This document shows positions 16,906 through 24,737 of a stretch of 27,018 bases of DNA, piece by piece. The DNA is from JBHHYN01 sp046757565 (GTDB taxonomy: Bacteria > Pseudomonadota > Gammaproteobacteria > Eutrophobiales > Eutrophobiaceae), in the NCBI GenBank assembly GCA_046757565.1, contig JBHHYN010000026.1, forward strand, positions 1 through 27,018, given 5' to 3'. Each line of letters begins with the position of its first letter. Position 1 is the first letter of the stretch. Made by a program: the position numbers and the translations under genes. Under the pieces are notes generated by a model. It had not been told where the DNA came from and made no database searches. It saw only the letters and a program-made list of their open reading frames with translations.

Positions 16906-17066
16906 TTTTTAAATATTTGATTCAACACATAGGCACAGAGGTCACAGAGATAATATTAAAGTTAAAAAAACAACGAAAATCTCCGGAGCTTGCCCTCGAG
17001 TTGGATAACGATAATAGATATGACTGTACATTATACCGAAACCCGATCGCTTGCTGCCGAGTTGCC
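16906..17066 (-). repeat. Dispersed intergenic repeat, copy A, between mcl and mtkA
   Basis: This is a copy of the element also found at 19375-19565 and 26858-27018. Read toward mtkA it starts with an imperfect hairpin (17063-17040), then a palindromic CTCCGGAG with a T-rich tail, then the motif whose complement is 'cacagaggtcacagag', and it ends about 28 bases before the mtkA start codon. It makes up most of the mcl-mtkA gap. It contains no coding sequence. The stem has decayed by three mismatches. Confidence 0.75.
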
Positions 17067-17134
17067 CATGCAATTTATTACATTCTTTGTTAATCATTGA
17101 AAGCCGCACGTTATCCTCGAGCAGGATCCGGCCG

Positions 17135-18073
17135 CTAACGCCTCTTTGCCGAAATCAGCTCCGCCTGTTTCACTATATTTCGCGCCATTCTTTCCGATGC
17201 GGCATCGATCATTTTCCCATCGAGCTGTGCCGCCCCCTTGCCGGCACGGGCAGCCTCTTCCAGCACCTCGATGATTCTCCTGGCGCGCGTTACCTCGGCC
17301 TCCGGGGGTGACATGATCTCGTTGGCGAGTGGTACCTGTTTGGGATGGATGGCCCATTTCCCTTCGTAACCCAGTACCGCGGCGCGGCGTGCAGCCGCCA
17401 TGAAACCATCCGCATCGTTAAAATCCCCGTAGGGACCGTCGATGGCGCGCAGACCATAGGCCCGGCAGGCGGTGGCCATATTCACCAGCGCCGCATGCCA
17501 CTGGTCTCCGGGATAATCGGGATTGAGCCCGCCGATACTGACAGTGCGGGCACGCATACTGGCGGCATAATCGGCGATACCGAAATGGAGTGCCTCCAGG
17601 CGCCTGCTGGATTGTGCGATCGCCATAACATTGGCGCCGCCCAGGGCGGTTTCAATCAGGCATTCAATGCCAATATTTTTCTTAAGCCCTTTGGCCACTT
17701 CGATTTGGCTCAACAGGCAATCGACCATATAGACATCGGCCGCCGTGCCTACCTTGGGGATTAACAGGGTATCCAGGTTACCACCGGCCTGCTCGATGAT
17801 ATCCACCACATCGCGGTACATATAATGGGTATCGAGACCATTGATACGCACCGACAGGGTCTTGCCACGCCAGTCAACATCGTTTAATGCTTCGATAATG
17901 TTCTTGCGTGCCTGAAGTTTGTCGTCGGGAGCGACCGCATCTTCGCAATCGAGAAACACATAGTCGGCTTCCGAGCCGGCTGCCTTTTCAAACATATTCG
18001 GACTGGAGCCGGGCACCGCGAGCTCGCTTCGCTGCAGACGTGTACGGGCGGGTTCAAATTGTGTAAAACTCAT
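17135..18073 (-). CDS. mcl: Malyl-CoA lyase (CitE-like)
   Basis: This protein of about 312 residues belongs to the CitE/HpcH aldolase-lyase family of TIM barrels. Visible motifs are 'LAVPGSSPNMFEKA', 'DYVFLDCEDAVAPDDK', 'LSVRINGLDTHYMYRDV', 'GIECLIETALGGANV' and 'LEALHFGIADYAASM', whose acidic residues bind Mg2+. It cleaves malyl-CoA to acetyl-CoA and glyoxylate, and may also act on beta-methylmalyl-CoA. The closing lid 'WAIHPKQVPLANEIMSPP' is typical. The ATG at 18073 has AGAGGT seven bases ahead; an adjacent TTG is discarded. It lies 74 bases after sgaA, so glyoxylate made here feeds the transaminase encoded next to it. Context makes malyl-CoA lyase more likely than citrate or citramalyl-CoA lyase. 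Confidence 0.92.
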   Translation of the reverse strand: MSFTQFEPARTRLQRSELAVPGSSPNMFEKAAGSEADYVFLDCEDAVAPDDKLQARKNIIEALNDVDWRGKTLSVRINGLDTHYMYRDVVDIIEQAGGNLDTLLIPKVGTAADVYMVDCLLSQIEVAKGLKKNIGIECLIETALGGANVMAIAQSSRRLEALHFGIADYAASMRARTVSIGGLNPDYPGDQWHAALVNMATACRAYGLRAIDGPYGDFNDADGFMAAARRAAVLGYEGKWAIHPKQVPLANEIMSPPEAEVTRARRIIEVLEEAARAGKGAAQLDGKMIDAASERMARNIVKQAELISAKRR

Positions 18074-18147
18074 CAATAATACCTCTTACGCAGGAGATTC
18101 ATAAACAGGTTATTGTTTCATGAGCGGGATCCTGCCGCCCGAATTTT

Positions 18148-19332
18148 TTATGAACCGAGTACCTGCGTCGCGGTACTGCACAGATATTCCTGCGCTGCGG
18201 CAACGCCACTTCCGAGTTCGACGGGAATATTGAGGTCCTTCATTGCCATCTCGGCGCCGGCTATGGGCGTCAGTATCATCATTTCATTCAGATCTCCCAG
18301 ATGACCGATACGAAAAGCGGTACCGGCGATCTTGCCAAGACTGATCGACAATGCCAGGTTGTAATAGGTGTAAGCATGTTTCACCACTTCATTGCCGTTA
18401 AAGCCATCAGGAACCCTGATCGCGCTGACCGTATCGGAATACCATTTTTCTTCTTTGGCTACGAGCGATAACCCCCATGCCTCGACCGCCTTGCGGACCG
18501 CCGTCGCCAGCCGGTTATGCCGGCTGAAAACCTTTTCCAGCCCCTCTTCAAGCAGCATATTTACCGATTCCCTGAGTCCGCGAATAAGGACAGTTGCCGG
18601 TGTATACGGAAAGAAGCCCTTGTCATTGGCAGTTATCATGTCATCAAAAGAGAAGAAGGTACGTGGCAATGCCGCTGTTTCGCGTGCATCCAGCGCTTTC
18701 TGACTAACGCAGACGATACCGAGGCCGGTAGGCAGCATAAAACCCTTCTGGGAGCCGCTGACACACAGATCCACCCCCCATTCATCCATGCGGAAATCGA
18801 TACTGGCAATCGAACTGACACCGTCCACAAACAGCAGTGCCGGATGATTGGCATCATCAAGGGCCTTGCGAACGCCTGCCACATCACTGGTTACACCGGT
18901 AGCCGTTTCGTTATGGCAGATAAACACTGCCTTGATCTGCTTGTCTTTATCGGCCTTGAGGATGTCTGCATATTTTTCAACCGGCACGCCTTCACCCCAG
19001 TCAACCTCCAGAGCCTGGACATCCAGACCGTGGCGCTCGCACATGTCTACCCATAACCAGCTGAAGTGACCGAAGTGGGACATCAACACCTTGTCACCGG
19101 GAGAGAGGGTATTGCTGATCGCCGCCTCCCAGCCGCCGGTACCGGAACTCGGAAAAATAAAGACACGCCCGGATTCGGTTTTGAATATCTTTTTCAGATC
19201 TTCAAACAGAGGCAGGGTAAAATCAGGGAAGTCAACGGAGCGCATATCCTCCTGTTCGATAGACATCGCGTTGCGGATACGTTGAGGAACATTGGTTGGA
19301 CCCGGTATATATAGAAAATTACGTCCGGACAT
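18148..19332 (-). CDS. sgaA: Serine-glyoxylate aminotransferase
   Basis: This 394-residue fold-type I PLP enzyme has 'FIFPSSGTGGWEAAISN' (59-73), PLP-ring Asp170 in 'FVDGVSSIAS' and the Schiff-base Lys196 in 'SGSQKGFMLP'. It transfers the amino group of serine to glyoxylate, giving hydroxypyruvate and glycine, which is the step that defines the serine cycle. The N-terminal 'FLYIPGPTNVPQRI' and 'GHFSWLWVDMCERHGLDV' match the family well. A strong AAGGAGA lies just before the ATG. It is the first gene of the cluster sgaA-mcl-mtkA-mtkB-hprA-ppc; a 634-base intergenic region upstream should hold the promoter. Alanine-glyoxylate activity is possible in this family. Confidence 0.94.
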   Translation of the reverse strand: MSGRNFLYIPGPTNVPQRIRNAMSIEQEDMRSVDFPDFTLPLFEDLKKIFKTESGRVFIFPSSGTGGWEAAISNTLSPGDKVLMSHFGHFSWLWVDMCERHGLDVQALEVDWGEGVPVEKYADILKADKDKQIKAVFICHNETATGVTSDVAGVRKALDDANHPALLFVDGVSSIASIDFRMDEWGVDLCVSGSQKGFMLPTGLGIVCVSQKALDARETAALPRTFFSFDDMITANDKGFFPYTPATVLIRGLRESVNMLLEEGLEKVFSRHNRLATAVRKAVEAWGLSLVAKEEKWYSDTVSAIRVPDGFNGNEVVKHAYTYYNLALSISLGKIAGTAFRIGHLGDLNEMMILTPIAGAEMAMKDLNIPVELGSGVAAAQEYLCSTATQVLGS

Positions 19333-19350
19333 GGTTTTTCTCCTTACAAA

Positions 19351-19374
19351 ATAGATTAAAAGATAGATTAAAAA
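19351..19374 (-). repeat. 12-bp tandem direct repeat immediately upstream of the sgaA ribosome site
   Basis: The 12-base unit 'atagattaaaag' is followed directly by 'atagattaaaaa', ending next to the repeat element copy B. On the sgaA mRNA strand this is a U-rich stretch a few bases before AAGGAGA. It may act as a ribosome-standby or enhancer region, or be slipped-strand debris. Confidence 0.5.
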
Positions 19375-19565
19375 ATTTTAAATAGTTGATTAACCACAGA
19401 GGCACAGATATTACACATGGATGTATGCTTATGTAGTTATGGACCAGCACACGGAGATAATAAAAGCTAAAAAACCAACGAAAATCTCCGGAGCTTGCCC
19501 CGAATTAAATATGAATATCCATTACGCTGAAACCCGGCCGTCTGCGGCCGGGTTGTGCATAAACA
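19375..19565 (-). repeat. Dispersed intergenic repeat, copy B, upstream of sgaA
   Basis: This copy has a perfect 10-bp hairpin with TCTG loop (19531-19554, arms AACCCGGCCG and CGGCCGGGTT), then the conserved 'tccggagcttgcccc' block and the 'ccacagaggcacaga' head, read on the plus strand from right to left. Compared with copy A it has about 40 extra bases in the head. The head lies about 40 bases before the sgaA ATG, the same relative position and orientation as copy A before mtkA. Confidence 0.78.
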
Positions 19566-19966
19566 GGGACCCCCGGTGTCATCGCGCCATGGTGCGACTG
19601 TTACACCCGTCCGTTTTGTTTAGTTCCAGGAGTCTGTCGGCCCCTTTAGATTCTTATATAACGCAGTCCGGACAAGTGTGATGATAATCCCGCCCTGAAT
19701 CCTGAACAAGACTGCATTGTCAATCGGATTCGAACGCACTCTTTATATATTTTACGCACAATGTGGTGTTTTAAATGGAATACCCGGCGTCGTTCCAGAA
19801 GAGAAACATCCATCGTGCAGTCAGGCCATAACCTCCCCTTCGTAGCCTGGCTAGATGCGCGAAGCTCCAATTAGATTCTATTCCTGACTAGAAAGCAAAC
19901 TAAAAAAGTTACATAGAGAGCGTGCCCGGATCGGTGTCAAGCAATAAATTTAATTATAAAAAGTTT
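19566..19966. other. Intergenic stretch between repeat copy B and metZ, no gene recognised
   Basis: About 400 bases separate the end of metZ from repeat copy B. Open frames here lack ribosome sites and resemble no family. On the minus strand a TTGACA around 19937-19942 and an A/T-rich TATATAAG near 19655-19662 could belong to sgaA promoters, but neither pairs with a convincing second element. No terminator with a clear U-tract was found after metZ. Confidence 0.4.
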
Positions 19967-21163
19967 TTAATTCAGTGAGTTAGACAGTGCCTTGTCCAGT
20001 TCTTCCTTAAGATCATCAACGTCCTCATGGCCTACGGAAATCCGTATCAGTCCACTGCTGATCCCGGCTTCTTCACGTTGTTCCTCAGACAATTTACTGT
20101 GGGTCGTCGTTGCTGGATGGGTAATTGTACTCTTGGTATCTCCCAGATTTGCCGTAATTGAGAAGATATGCGTTGCATCAATCACTCTCCACGCTGCTTC
20201 CTGGCCACCGTTGACCTCAAAACTCACAATCCCTCCAAAGCCTGACTGCTGGGTCCTTGCCAACGCATGCTGGGGATGGCTCTCGAGACCCGGATAATAA
20301 ACATGTGCGATTTCCGGCCGTTGTTGCAACCACTCGGCCAGCTGCTGCGCATTATGGCAATGGGTGTGCATACGCAGCTTCAGGGTTTCCAGTCCCTTCA
20401 GAAAGACCCACGCATTAAATGGACTCATCGATGGACCGGCTGTACGCAGGAAGCCGAAGATATCCTTGCCGATCAGCTCCTCGGTACCAATCACTGCGCC
20501 CCCGACACAACGGCCCTGCCCGTCCAGATACTTTGTTGCTGAATGGATAACGAGATCAGCCCCGAGGGAAAATGGCCGCTGCAGGACCGGCGTACAAAAA
20601 CAGTTATCCACTACCAGAAGACAATTCCTGTTACGAGCCAGATCGGCAAGAACGGCAATATCGGCGATCTCGGTCAGCGGGTTGGACGGCGTCTCCAGAA
20701 AAAGGAGGCGCGTCGCCGGTTTGATCGCCGCCTCCCAGGCTTCATAATCGGTTAACGGCACAAAACTTGTCTGAATACCGAATTTTGTCAGGACATTGCT
20801 GAACAGGCTTACCGTTGTCCCAAAAACACTGCGTGACGCGACAATGTGATCCCCCGACTTAAGCAGCCCCAGGCAGGTGGTGAGGATGGCGCTCATCCCG
20901 GATGAGGTTGCGACACAGCGTTCGCCGCCTTCCATTGCCGCCAGCCGCTCTTCAAAGGTACGTACCGTAGGATTGGTAAAACGGGAATAGATATTCCCCG
21001 GTTTTTCCCCTGCGAAGCGCGCAGCAGCTTCCGCGGCATCCTTAAACACGAAACTTGAGGTAGTAAAAATCAACTCACTGTTCTCACCTTCCGGACCGGG
21101 TGCCCGGCCGGCGCGTACCGCCAGGGTCTGTAACCTGTATTGACCGGGAGCAAACTTGGACAT
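19967..21163 (-). CDS. metZ: O-succinylhomoserine sulfhydrylase
   Basis: This 398-residue Cys/Met-metabolism PLP enzyme has 'NIYSRFTNPTVRTFEERLAAMEGGE' with Tyr59 and Arg61, 'ATSSGMSAILT' (85-95), 'ETPSNPLTEIADI', Asp186 in 'VVDNCFCTP' and the Schiff-base Lys211 in 'HSATKYLDGQGR'. It makes homocysteine from O-succinylhomoserine and sulfide in one step, bypassing cystathionine. The sequence 'FGFLRTAGPSMSPFNAWVFLKGLETL' is typical of MetZ rather than MetY or MetB. AGGAGG sits five bases before the ATG. The gene is transcribed behind a predicted promoter, a SAM-II riboswitch and an intrinsic terminator, so it should be shut off when S-adenosylmethionine is plentiful. Confidence 0.95.
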   Translation of the reverse strand: MSKFAPGQYRLQTLAVRAGRAPGPEGENSELIFTTSSFVFKDAAEAAARFAGEKPGNIYSRFTNPTVRTFEERLAAMEGGERCVATSSGMSAILTTCLGLLKSGDHIVASRSVFGTTVSLFSNVLTKFGIQTSFVPLTDYEAWEAAIKPATRLLFLETPSNPLTEIADIAVLADLARNRNCLLVVDNCFCTPVLQRPFSLGADLVIHSATKYLDGQGRCVGGAVIGTEELIGKDIFGFLRTAGPSMSPFNAWVFLKGLETLKLRMHTHCHNAQQLAEWLQQRPEIAHVYYPGLESHPQHALARTQQSGFGGIVSFEVNGGQEAAWRVIDATHIFSITANLGDTKSTITHPATTTHSKLSEEQREEAGISSGLIRISVGHEDVDDLKEELDKALSNSLN

Positions 21164-21182
21164 AACGGCCTCCTAATGTTTT

Positions 21183-21211
21183 CAATCAGTATACTCAACC
21201 ACAGAGGCAGC
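21183..21211 (-). repeat. Partial repeat copy D in front of metZ
   Basis: The block 'caaccacagaggcag' (21196-21210) matches the head of copies A and B, preceded by an A/T-rich 'ttcaatcagtatactc'. The rest of the element is not recognisable. As with copies A and B, the head is oriented toward the start codon of the next minus-strand gene, 20-45 bases away. Confidence 0.45.
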
Positions 21212-21308
21212 CTGTATGGCCAGCAAAGAGCAGCCGTTGTTCATGCTGCACACTACTGCCCATAGAGCGATGTTGAATGCGTATATCTGGCCCGGGAACC
21301 GCAGGCAC

Positions 21309-21343
21309 AAAAAAACCCGCATTCAGCTTGTCGCTAAAGCAGG
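21309..21343 (-). terminator. Intrinsic terminator of the metZ riboswitch
   Basis: On the minus strand, CCTGCTTTAGC pairs with GCTGAATGCGGG around a GACAA loop, giving an 11-bp stem with one bulged T and two wobble pairs, followed by seven T. The 5' arm (CTTTAGC, 21339-21333) is also complementary to GCTAAAG inside the aptamer (21356-21350), so terminator and anti-terminator exclude each other. Confidence 0.82.
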
Positions 21344-21347
21344 TTGT

Positions 21348-21400
21348 CTCTTTAGCTGTATTTCTTAAGCGCCCGCAAGCTGATAATCAAATCGGCGCTT
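21348..21400 (-). promoter_or_regulatory. SAM-II (metA-type) riboswitch aptamer controlling metZ
   Basis: The minus-strand RNA has a perfect 7-bp P1 stem (AAGCGCC at 21400-21394 with GGCGCTT at 21373-21367), a GATTTGA start to the loop, GCTTGC just before the 3' P1 strand, then an A-rich linker and CAGCTAAAG. These blocks and their spacing match the SAM-II fold as I recall it from the metA-class crystal sequence (GCGC, GAUUUAA, UUGCAA, GCGC, AGCUAAA). AGCT in the loop can pair with AGCT in the tail, as the H-type pseudoknot needs. The tail GCTAAAG can instead pair with CTTTAGC downstream, giving an anti-terminator. SAM binding should sequester GCTAAAG and allow termination. The gene below is metZ, a standard SAM-II target. 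Confidence 0.85.
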
Positions 21401-21416
21401 CTTTCCAGTAGAACAA

Positions 21417-21445
21417 ACCTTAATCGAATCTAAAGACTATGTCAA
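21417..21445 (-). promoter_or_regulatory. Predicted sigma70 promoter for the metZ leader
   Basis: On the minus strand a perfect TTGACA (21445-21440) is followed after 17 bases by TAAGGT (21422-21417). A start about seven bases later would put the riboswitch P1 stem some ten bases into the transcript, as expected for a leader riboswitch. Confidence 0.65.
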
Positions 21446-21451
21446 ACACTT

Positions 21452-21492
21452 CCTTGGAGCCCGGTTCTCCGGATGGCATCGCCAAGGTTTTT
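21452..21492 (+). terminator. Terminator-like hairpin in the icd leader
   Basis: On the plus strand CCTTGG and CCAAGG enclose an inner CCGG-TTCT-CCGG hairpin and are followed by five T. It lies 55 bases before icd and just upstream of the divergent metZ promoter. It may attenuate icd transcription or insulate icd from upstream transcripts. No ligand-binding aptamer is recognised with it. Confidence 0.4.
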
Positions 21493-21546
21493 ATGGAACA
21501 CTACATTATTAAAATAACGACAAACAGATATAAGGAGAAGTGAACA

Positions 21547-22842
21547 TTGGCTACAGAAATTAAACCTCCCGTGGAGGGAGAGAAGATCACGATCACAGAG
21601 GGTAAACTCAAGGTGCCTGATAACCCGATCATTCCATTCATCGAAGGGGACGGAATTGGTCCTGATGTGTGGCGCGCCAGCAAAAGAGTCATGGATGCGG
21701 CGATCACCGGGGCCTATGGCAACGGCAGAAAGATATATTGGATGGAGATCTACGCGGGCGAGAAGGCCAATCATCTCACCGGTTCCTGGTTGCCTGACGA
21801 AACCCTGGATGCCTGCCGCGATTACCTCGTTTCCATCAAGGGACCGCTGACGACGCCCATTGGCGGGGGGATTCGCTCATTAAATGTATCGCTGCGGCAA
21901 ATCCTTGACCTGTATGTCTGCATGCGTCCGGTGCGCTGGTTCGAAGGCGTGCCCTCCCCTACAAAACATCCGGAATACGTTGATATGGTGATCTTCCGTG
22001 AAAATACGGAAGATATCTATGCCGGTATAGAATGCGCGGAAGGCAGCGAGGATAACAAAAAATTTATGGATTTATTCCGGAAAAACTTTCCGCACCAGTA
22101 CCGGAAAATCAGATTTCCCGGGACATCCGGAATCGGCATCAAACCGGTATCCCGCGAAGGGACCGAGCGGCTGGTCAGGGCTGCGATCAGGTATGCCATC
22201 AAAAATAATCGCAACAGCATAACCCTTGTACATAAGGGTAACATTATGAAATATACGGAGGGAGCATTCCGTAACTGGGGATATCAATTGGCGGAAAAGG
22301 AGTTTCCCGAACATACCTACAGCTGGGAACAGTGGGAACGCACCGCGGCAAAGCAAGACAGTGAAGCAGCGAATAAAGAACAGGAACAGGCGCTCACCTC
22401 GGGCAAGATCCTGGTCAAGGATTCCATCGTTGATATCACACTGCAGCAGATACTGACACGGCCGAGGGAGTTTGATGTGATTGCCACCATGAACCTCAAT
22501 GGTGACTTTATCTCGGATGCCCTGGCGGCCCAGGTCGGTGGCATTGGCATCGCGCCCGGCGGTAATATTAATTACGAAACCGGCCACGCCATCTTTGAAG
22601 CCACACACGGTACAGCGCCCAAGTACACAAATCTCGACAAGGTCAATCCCGGGTCTTTGCTACTGTCCGGGGAGATGATGCTGCGCTATATGGGCTGGGA
22701 TGAAGCGGCAGATTTAATCATAACAGGCATGGGCAAGACTATTGCCATGAAAACCGTCACTTACGATTTCGCCCGGCTGATGGACAACGCTAACGAAGTC
22801 AAGTGCAGCGAATTTGCCGATGCCTTGATCAAAAACATGTAA
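21547..22842 (+). CDS. icd: NADP-dependent isocitrate dehydrogenase
   Basis: This 431-residue dimeric-type enzyme converts isocitrate to 2-oxoglutarate and CO2 in the TCA cycle. It has 'FIEGDGIGPDVW', 'PIGGGIRSLNVSLRQILDLYVCMRPVRW' with Ser111 at the site phosphorylated by AceK in E. coli, 'IFRENTEDIYAGIE', and 'ATHGTAPKYTNLDKVNPGSLLLSGEMML', whose Lys-Tyr pair points to NADP. Translation starts at TTG (21547), with AGGAGA eight bases ahead; no in-frame ATG is near. No aceK or isocitrate lyase gene is in the window. The gene is divergent from metZ and is followed by a YhbP-like gene 106 bases on. Phosphorylation control is possible but not shown. Confidence 0.96.
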   Translation: MATEIKPPVEGEKITITEGKLKVPDNPIIPFIEGDGIGPDVWRASKRVMDAAITGAYGNGRKIYWMEIYAGEKANHLTGSWLPDETLDACRDYLVSIKGPLTTPIGGGIRSLNVSLRQILDLYVCMRPVRWFEGVPSPTKHPEYVDMVIFRENTEDIYAGIECAEGSEDNKKFMDLFRKNFPHQYRKIRFPGTSGIGIKPVSREGTERLVRAAIRYAIKNNRNSITLVHKGNIMKYTEGAFRNWGYQLAEKEFPEHTYSWEQWERTAAKQDSEAANKEQEQALTSGKILVKDSIVDITLQQILTRPREFDVIATMNLNGDFISDALAAQVGGIGIAPGGNINYETGHAIFEATHGTAPKYTNLDKVNPGSLLLSGEMMLRYMGWDEAADLIITGMGKTIAMKTVTYDFARLMDNANEVKCSEFADALIKNM

Positions 22843-22948
22843 GCCGTTACCCACGTCCAGGAGCCTGCTGTATTACTATGCTATGTGCCTGCGTGATTGG
22901 ACGGAAAATCAACCTGAAAGGGCCTCGTAAACAGTCCCCATTAAAGAG

Positions 22949-23449
22949 ATGTCACTGAATCCACAAGACTGCAGTAGCGGCACTATTTCAATCAGAGACC
23001 AGGCCCTGCGTTATATCGAGTCGCATAACGTCATGAGCATTGCCACGTATGGCGCTTCGGGACCCTGGAACGCGGCGGTATTCTATCTGAGTGACGGCTT
23101 TCAGTTGATTTTCGTGTCCTCACCGGATAGCCGCCATTGTCAGGATATTGCACATGACAGCAGGGTTGCTATCACCATCCAGGAAGAGTATGACGACTGG
23201 CAAACCATCAAGGGAATACAGATGGAGGGAACCACTGAACGCATCACCATGGAACAGCAAAAACAGACCATTGAACGCTACAAGCGTAAATTCAGCTTTC
23301 TTGATGATCCGGAACGCACCCCGGAAAACATTATTACTGCGTTGGAGAGCGCGGCCTGGTACCGCGTAACTCCACGAAGCGTGTTCTTTATCGATAACGA
23401 AAAAGGCTTTGGCTACCGGACCGAAATTCCGCTCGATCCGTGCTCATAA
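22949..23449 (+). CDS. Pyridoxamine 5'-phosphate oxidase-fold protein, YhbP/UPF0306-like
   Basis: This 166-residue protein has the split-barrel flavin-binding fold of the PNPOx-like superfamily. It resembles E. coli YhbP in 'WNAAVFYLSDGFQLIFVSSPDSRHCQDIAHDSRVAITI', 'IKGIQMEGTTERI', and the end 'SVFFIDNEKGFGYR'. The family likely binds FMN or heme, but its reaction is not established. There is no signal peptide, so it is cytoplasmic. The ATG at 22949 has only a weak AAAGAG next to it. It is co-directional with icd and convergent with the DUF3179 gene, with 40 bases between the stops. No terminator was recognised between them. Confidence 0.82.
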   Translation: MSLNPQDCSSGTISIRDQALRYIESHNVMSIATYGASGPWNAAVFYLSDGFQLIFVSSPDSRHCQDIAHDSRVAITIQEEYDDWQTIKGIQMEGTTERITMEQQKQTIERYKRKFSFLDDPERTPENIITALESAAWYRVTPRSVFFIDNEKGFGYRTEIPLDPCS

Positions 23450-23489
23450 CCGGACCGATCGGTAACCTGCTGCTTCGGCTATCTCCCGG

Positions 23490-24737
23490 TTACGCAGCTG
23501 ATTCCCTGACCTGCTCCTCCTCCTTCGCAGGAGTAGATGCATAGATCTCCGTACCGGGGTGGAAGTCCGACCAGACGTACCAGAATATTTTGTTGTAATG
23601 CGGGATGGGCCGAAGTTGTTGCCCCTTGAGTGTTCCGGCGACACATGCACCAGTCGCCGCCCACTTCGAACCGGTCTCATTATCGATAAACTGGTCAACG
23701 CTATCCGCGGTCTTGAAGGTCAGTACCCTGCCATCAACTTCGCGCTCAAAAATCTGATTGTAATCACCGTTACAGGCCGCCAGAACCAATATGGACGTGC
23801 CGCCCAATTCATCGTTGATGACCGGTTGTTCCTGCAGAAGCGTGACCGGGTAGGCCCTGGTTTGTTCGCCAATCTTCACTCCGTTGACCATGGATTTCAT
23901 CGGCAGGCGTTTGTCCTGTGGATGTTGCAGTGGATAGATCATGACCGGACTTTTGGGATCGATAATGTCTACACGCGCCAGAAGTCTGAGATAAAAGATA
24001 TCGCGCCACTCTATGTTACGGACCCATACTTTGGATTCGGGGTAGAGTGTCTGCCAGGTTCCGAGGCTGGTTGCCACGGTAGGGATCATCCTGAGAGGCA
24101 GCGTCCCCTGGAGTGACTGGTTATGGATCTGTACCACGGAACATTGATTGGTTTTCTCATAGAACACCATGTTGTTGGCCAATGCGGCCGTAATAGTGAT
24201 GTCGGGATGGCTGAACCTGTTCTCCATGGCATAGGACATGGAGCTGTGCGCAAGGATGCAGTGAGTCATGATAAACGGGTCATCGCCATCGGATTGATAG
24301 ACGATATGAGGCCGCCGCGCCATTCGCGCCACAAACGCAAATGGCCGGCCATTGCTATCCACCACACCGACTATCTCTTCATCGGGCCCAAACTTTTCAA
24401 TCGCATCGTCCAGGGAAATGAACACCGGTTTACGTACCGGCCTGAACATCAACTTGGTGTGCATGAAGAAACCGAACACACCGATACCAATAAAGACTGC
24501 GACAGAGCCCTCAAACAGAAGCGAATAGGTGCTGCTTTGTATGGCCTGAGCCGACGCCACGCCCATGAGCACAACGGAACAGACCAGAACCCAGAAAGAG
24601 TTACCATAAATATAACGGGCGCCCGGTGCGCTGGCTGCAATCTTGTTGGTAAACATCAAAATACCCAGTGTGCCGGGCAGGATTGCCAGGGCCGACAATA
24701 TTACGGCCGCAATGGCCAACCATTCTGTTCCTGTCAT
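23490..24737 (-). CDS. DUF3179 domain membrane protein
   Basis: This 415-residue protein has three predicted membrane helices near the N-terminus (about 8-28, 47-67, 73-93) and then a large soluble domain matching DUF3179. Hallmarks are 'LPLRMIPTVATSLGTWQTLYPES', 'YPLQHPQDKRLPMKSMVNGVKIGEQTRAYPV', 'VINDELGGTSILVLA', 'GRVLTFKTADS', 'GSKWAATGACVAGTLKGQQL' and C-terminal 'FWYVWSDFHPGTEIY'. Most DUF3179 proteins I know have a signal peptide instead of three helices, so this is a membrane-anchored version. The function is unknown. GAGGAAAG lies just before the ATG. A 331-base gap upstream separates it from aceB on the same strand. Confidence 0.87.
   Translation of the reverse strand: MTGTEWLAIAAVILSALAILPGTLGILMFTNKIAASAPGARYIYGNSFWVLVCSVVLMGVASAQAIQSSTYSLLFEGSVAVFIGIGVFGFFMHTKLMFRPVRKPVFISLDDAIEKFGPDEEIVGVVDSNGRPFAFVARMARRPHIVYQSDGDDPFIMTHCILAHSSMSYAMENRFSHPDITITAALANNMVFYEKTNQCSVVQIHNQSLQGTLPLRMIPTVATSLGTWQTLYPESKVWVRNIEWRDIFYLRLLARVDIIDPKSPVMIYPLQHPQDKRLPMKSMVNGVKIGEQTRAYPVTLLQEQPVINDELGGTSILVLAACNGDYNQIFEREVDGRVLTFKTADSVDQFIDNETGSKWAATGACVAGTLKGQQLRPIPHYNKIFWYVWSDFHPGTEIYASTPAKEEEQVRESAA

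Noticed and set aside
19375..19565. Repeat copy B as part of an insertion sequence or CRISPR array
   Set aside because: No transposase, no terminal repeats with target duplication and no regular spacers; copies are single, divergent and lie between genes.
19646..19870. 74-residue minus-strand frame upstream of sgaA
   Set aside because: TTG start, no ribosome site, composition rich in Arg, Ser and Cys without domain pattern. More likely leader or spacer DNA.
22072..22608. 178-residue frame antisense to icd
   Set aside because: Entirely inside icd, whose frame is clearly real.
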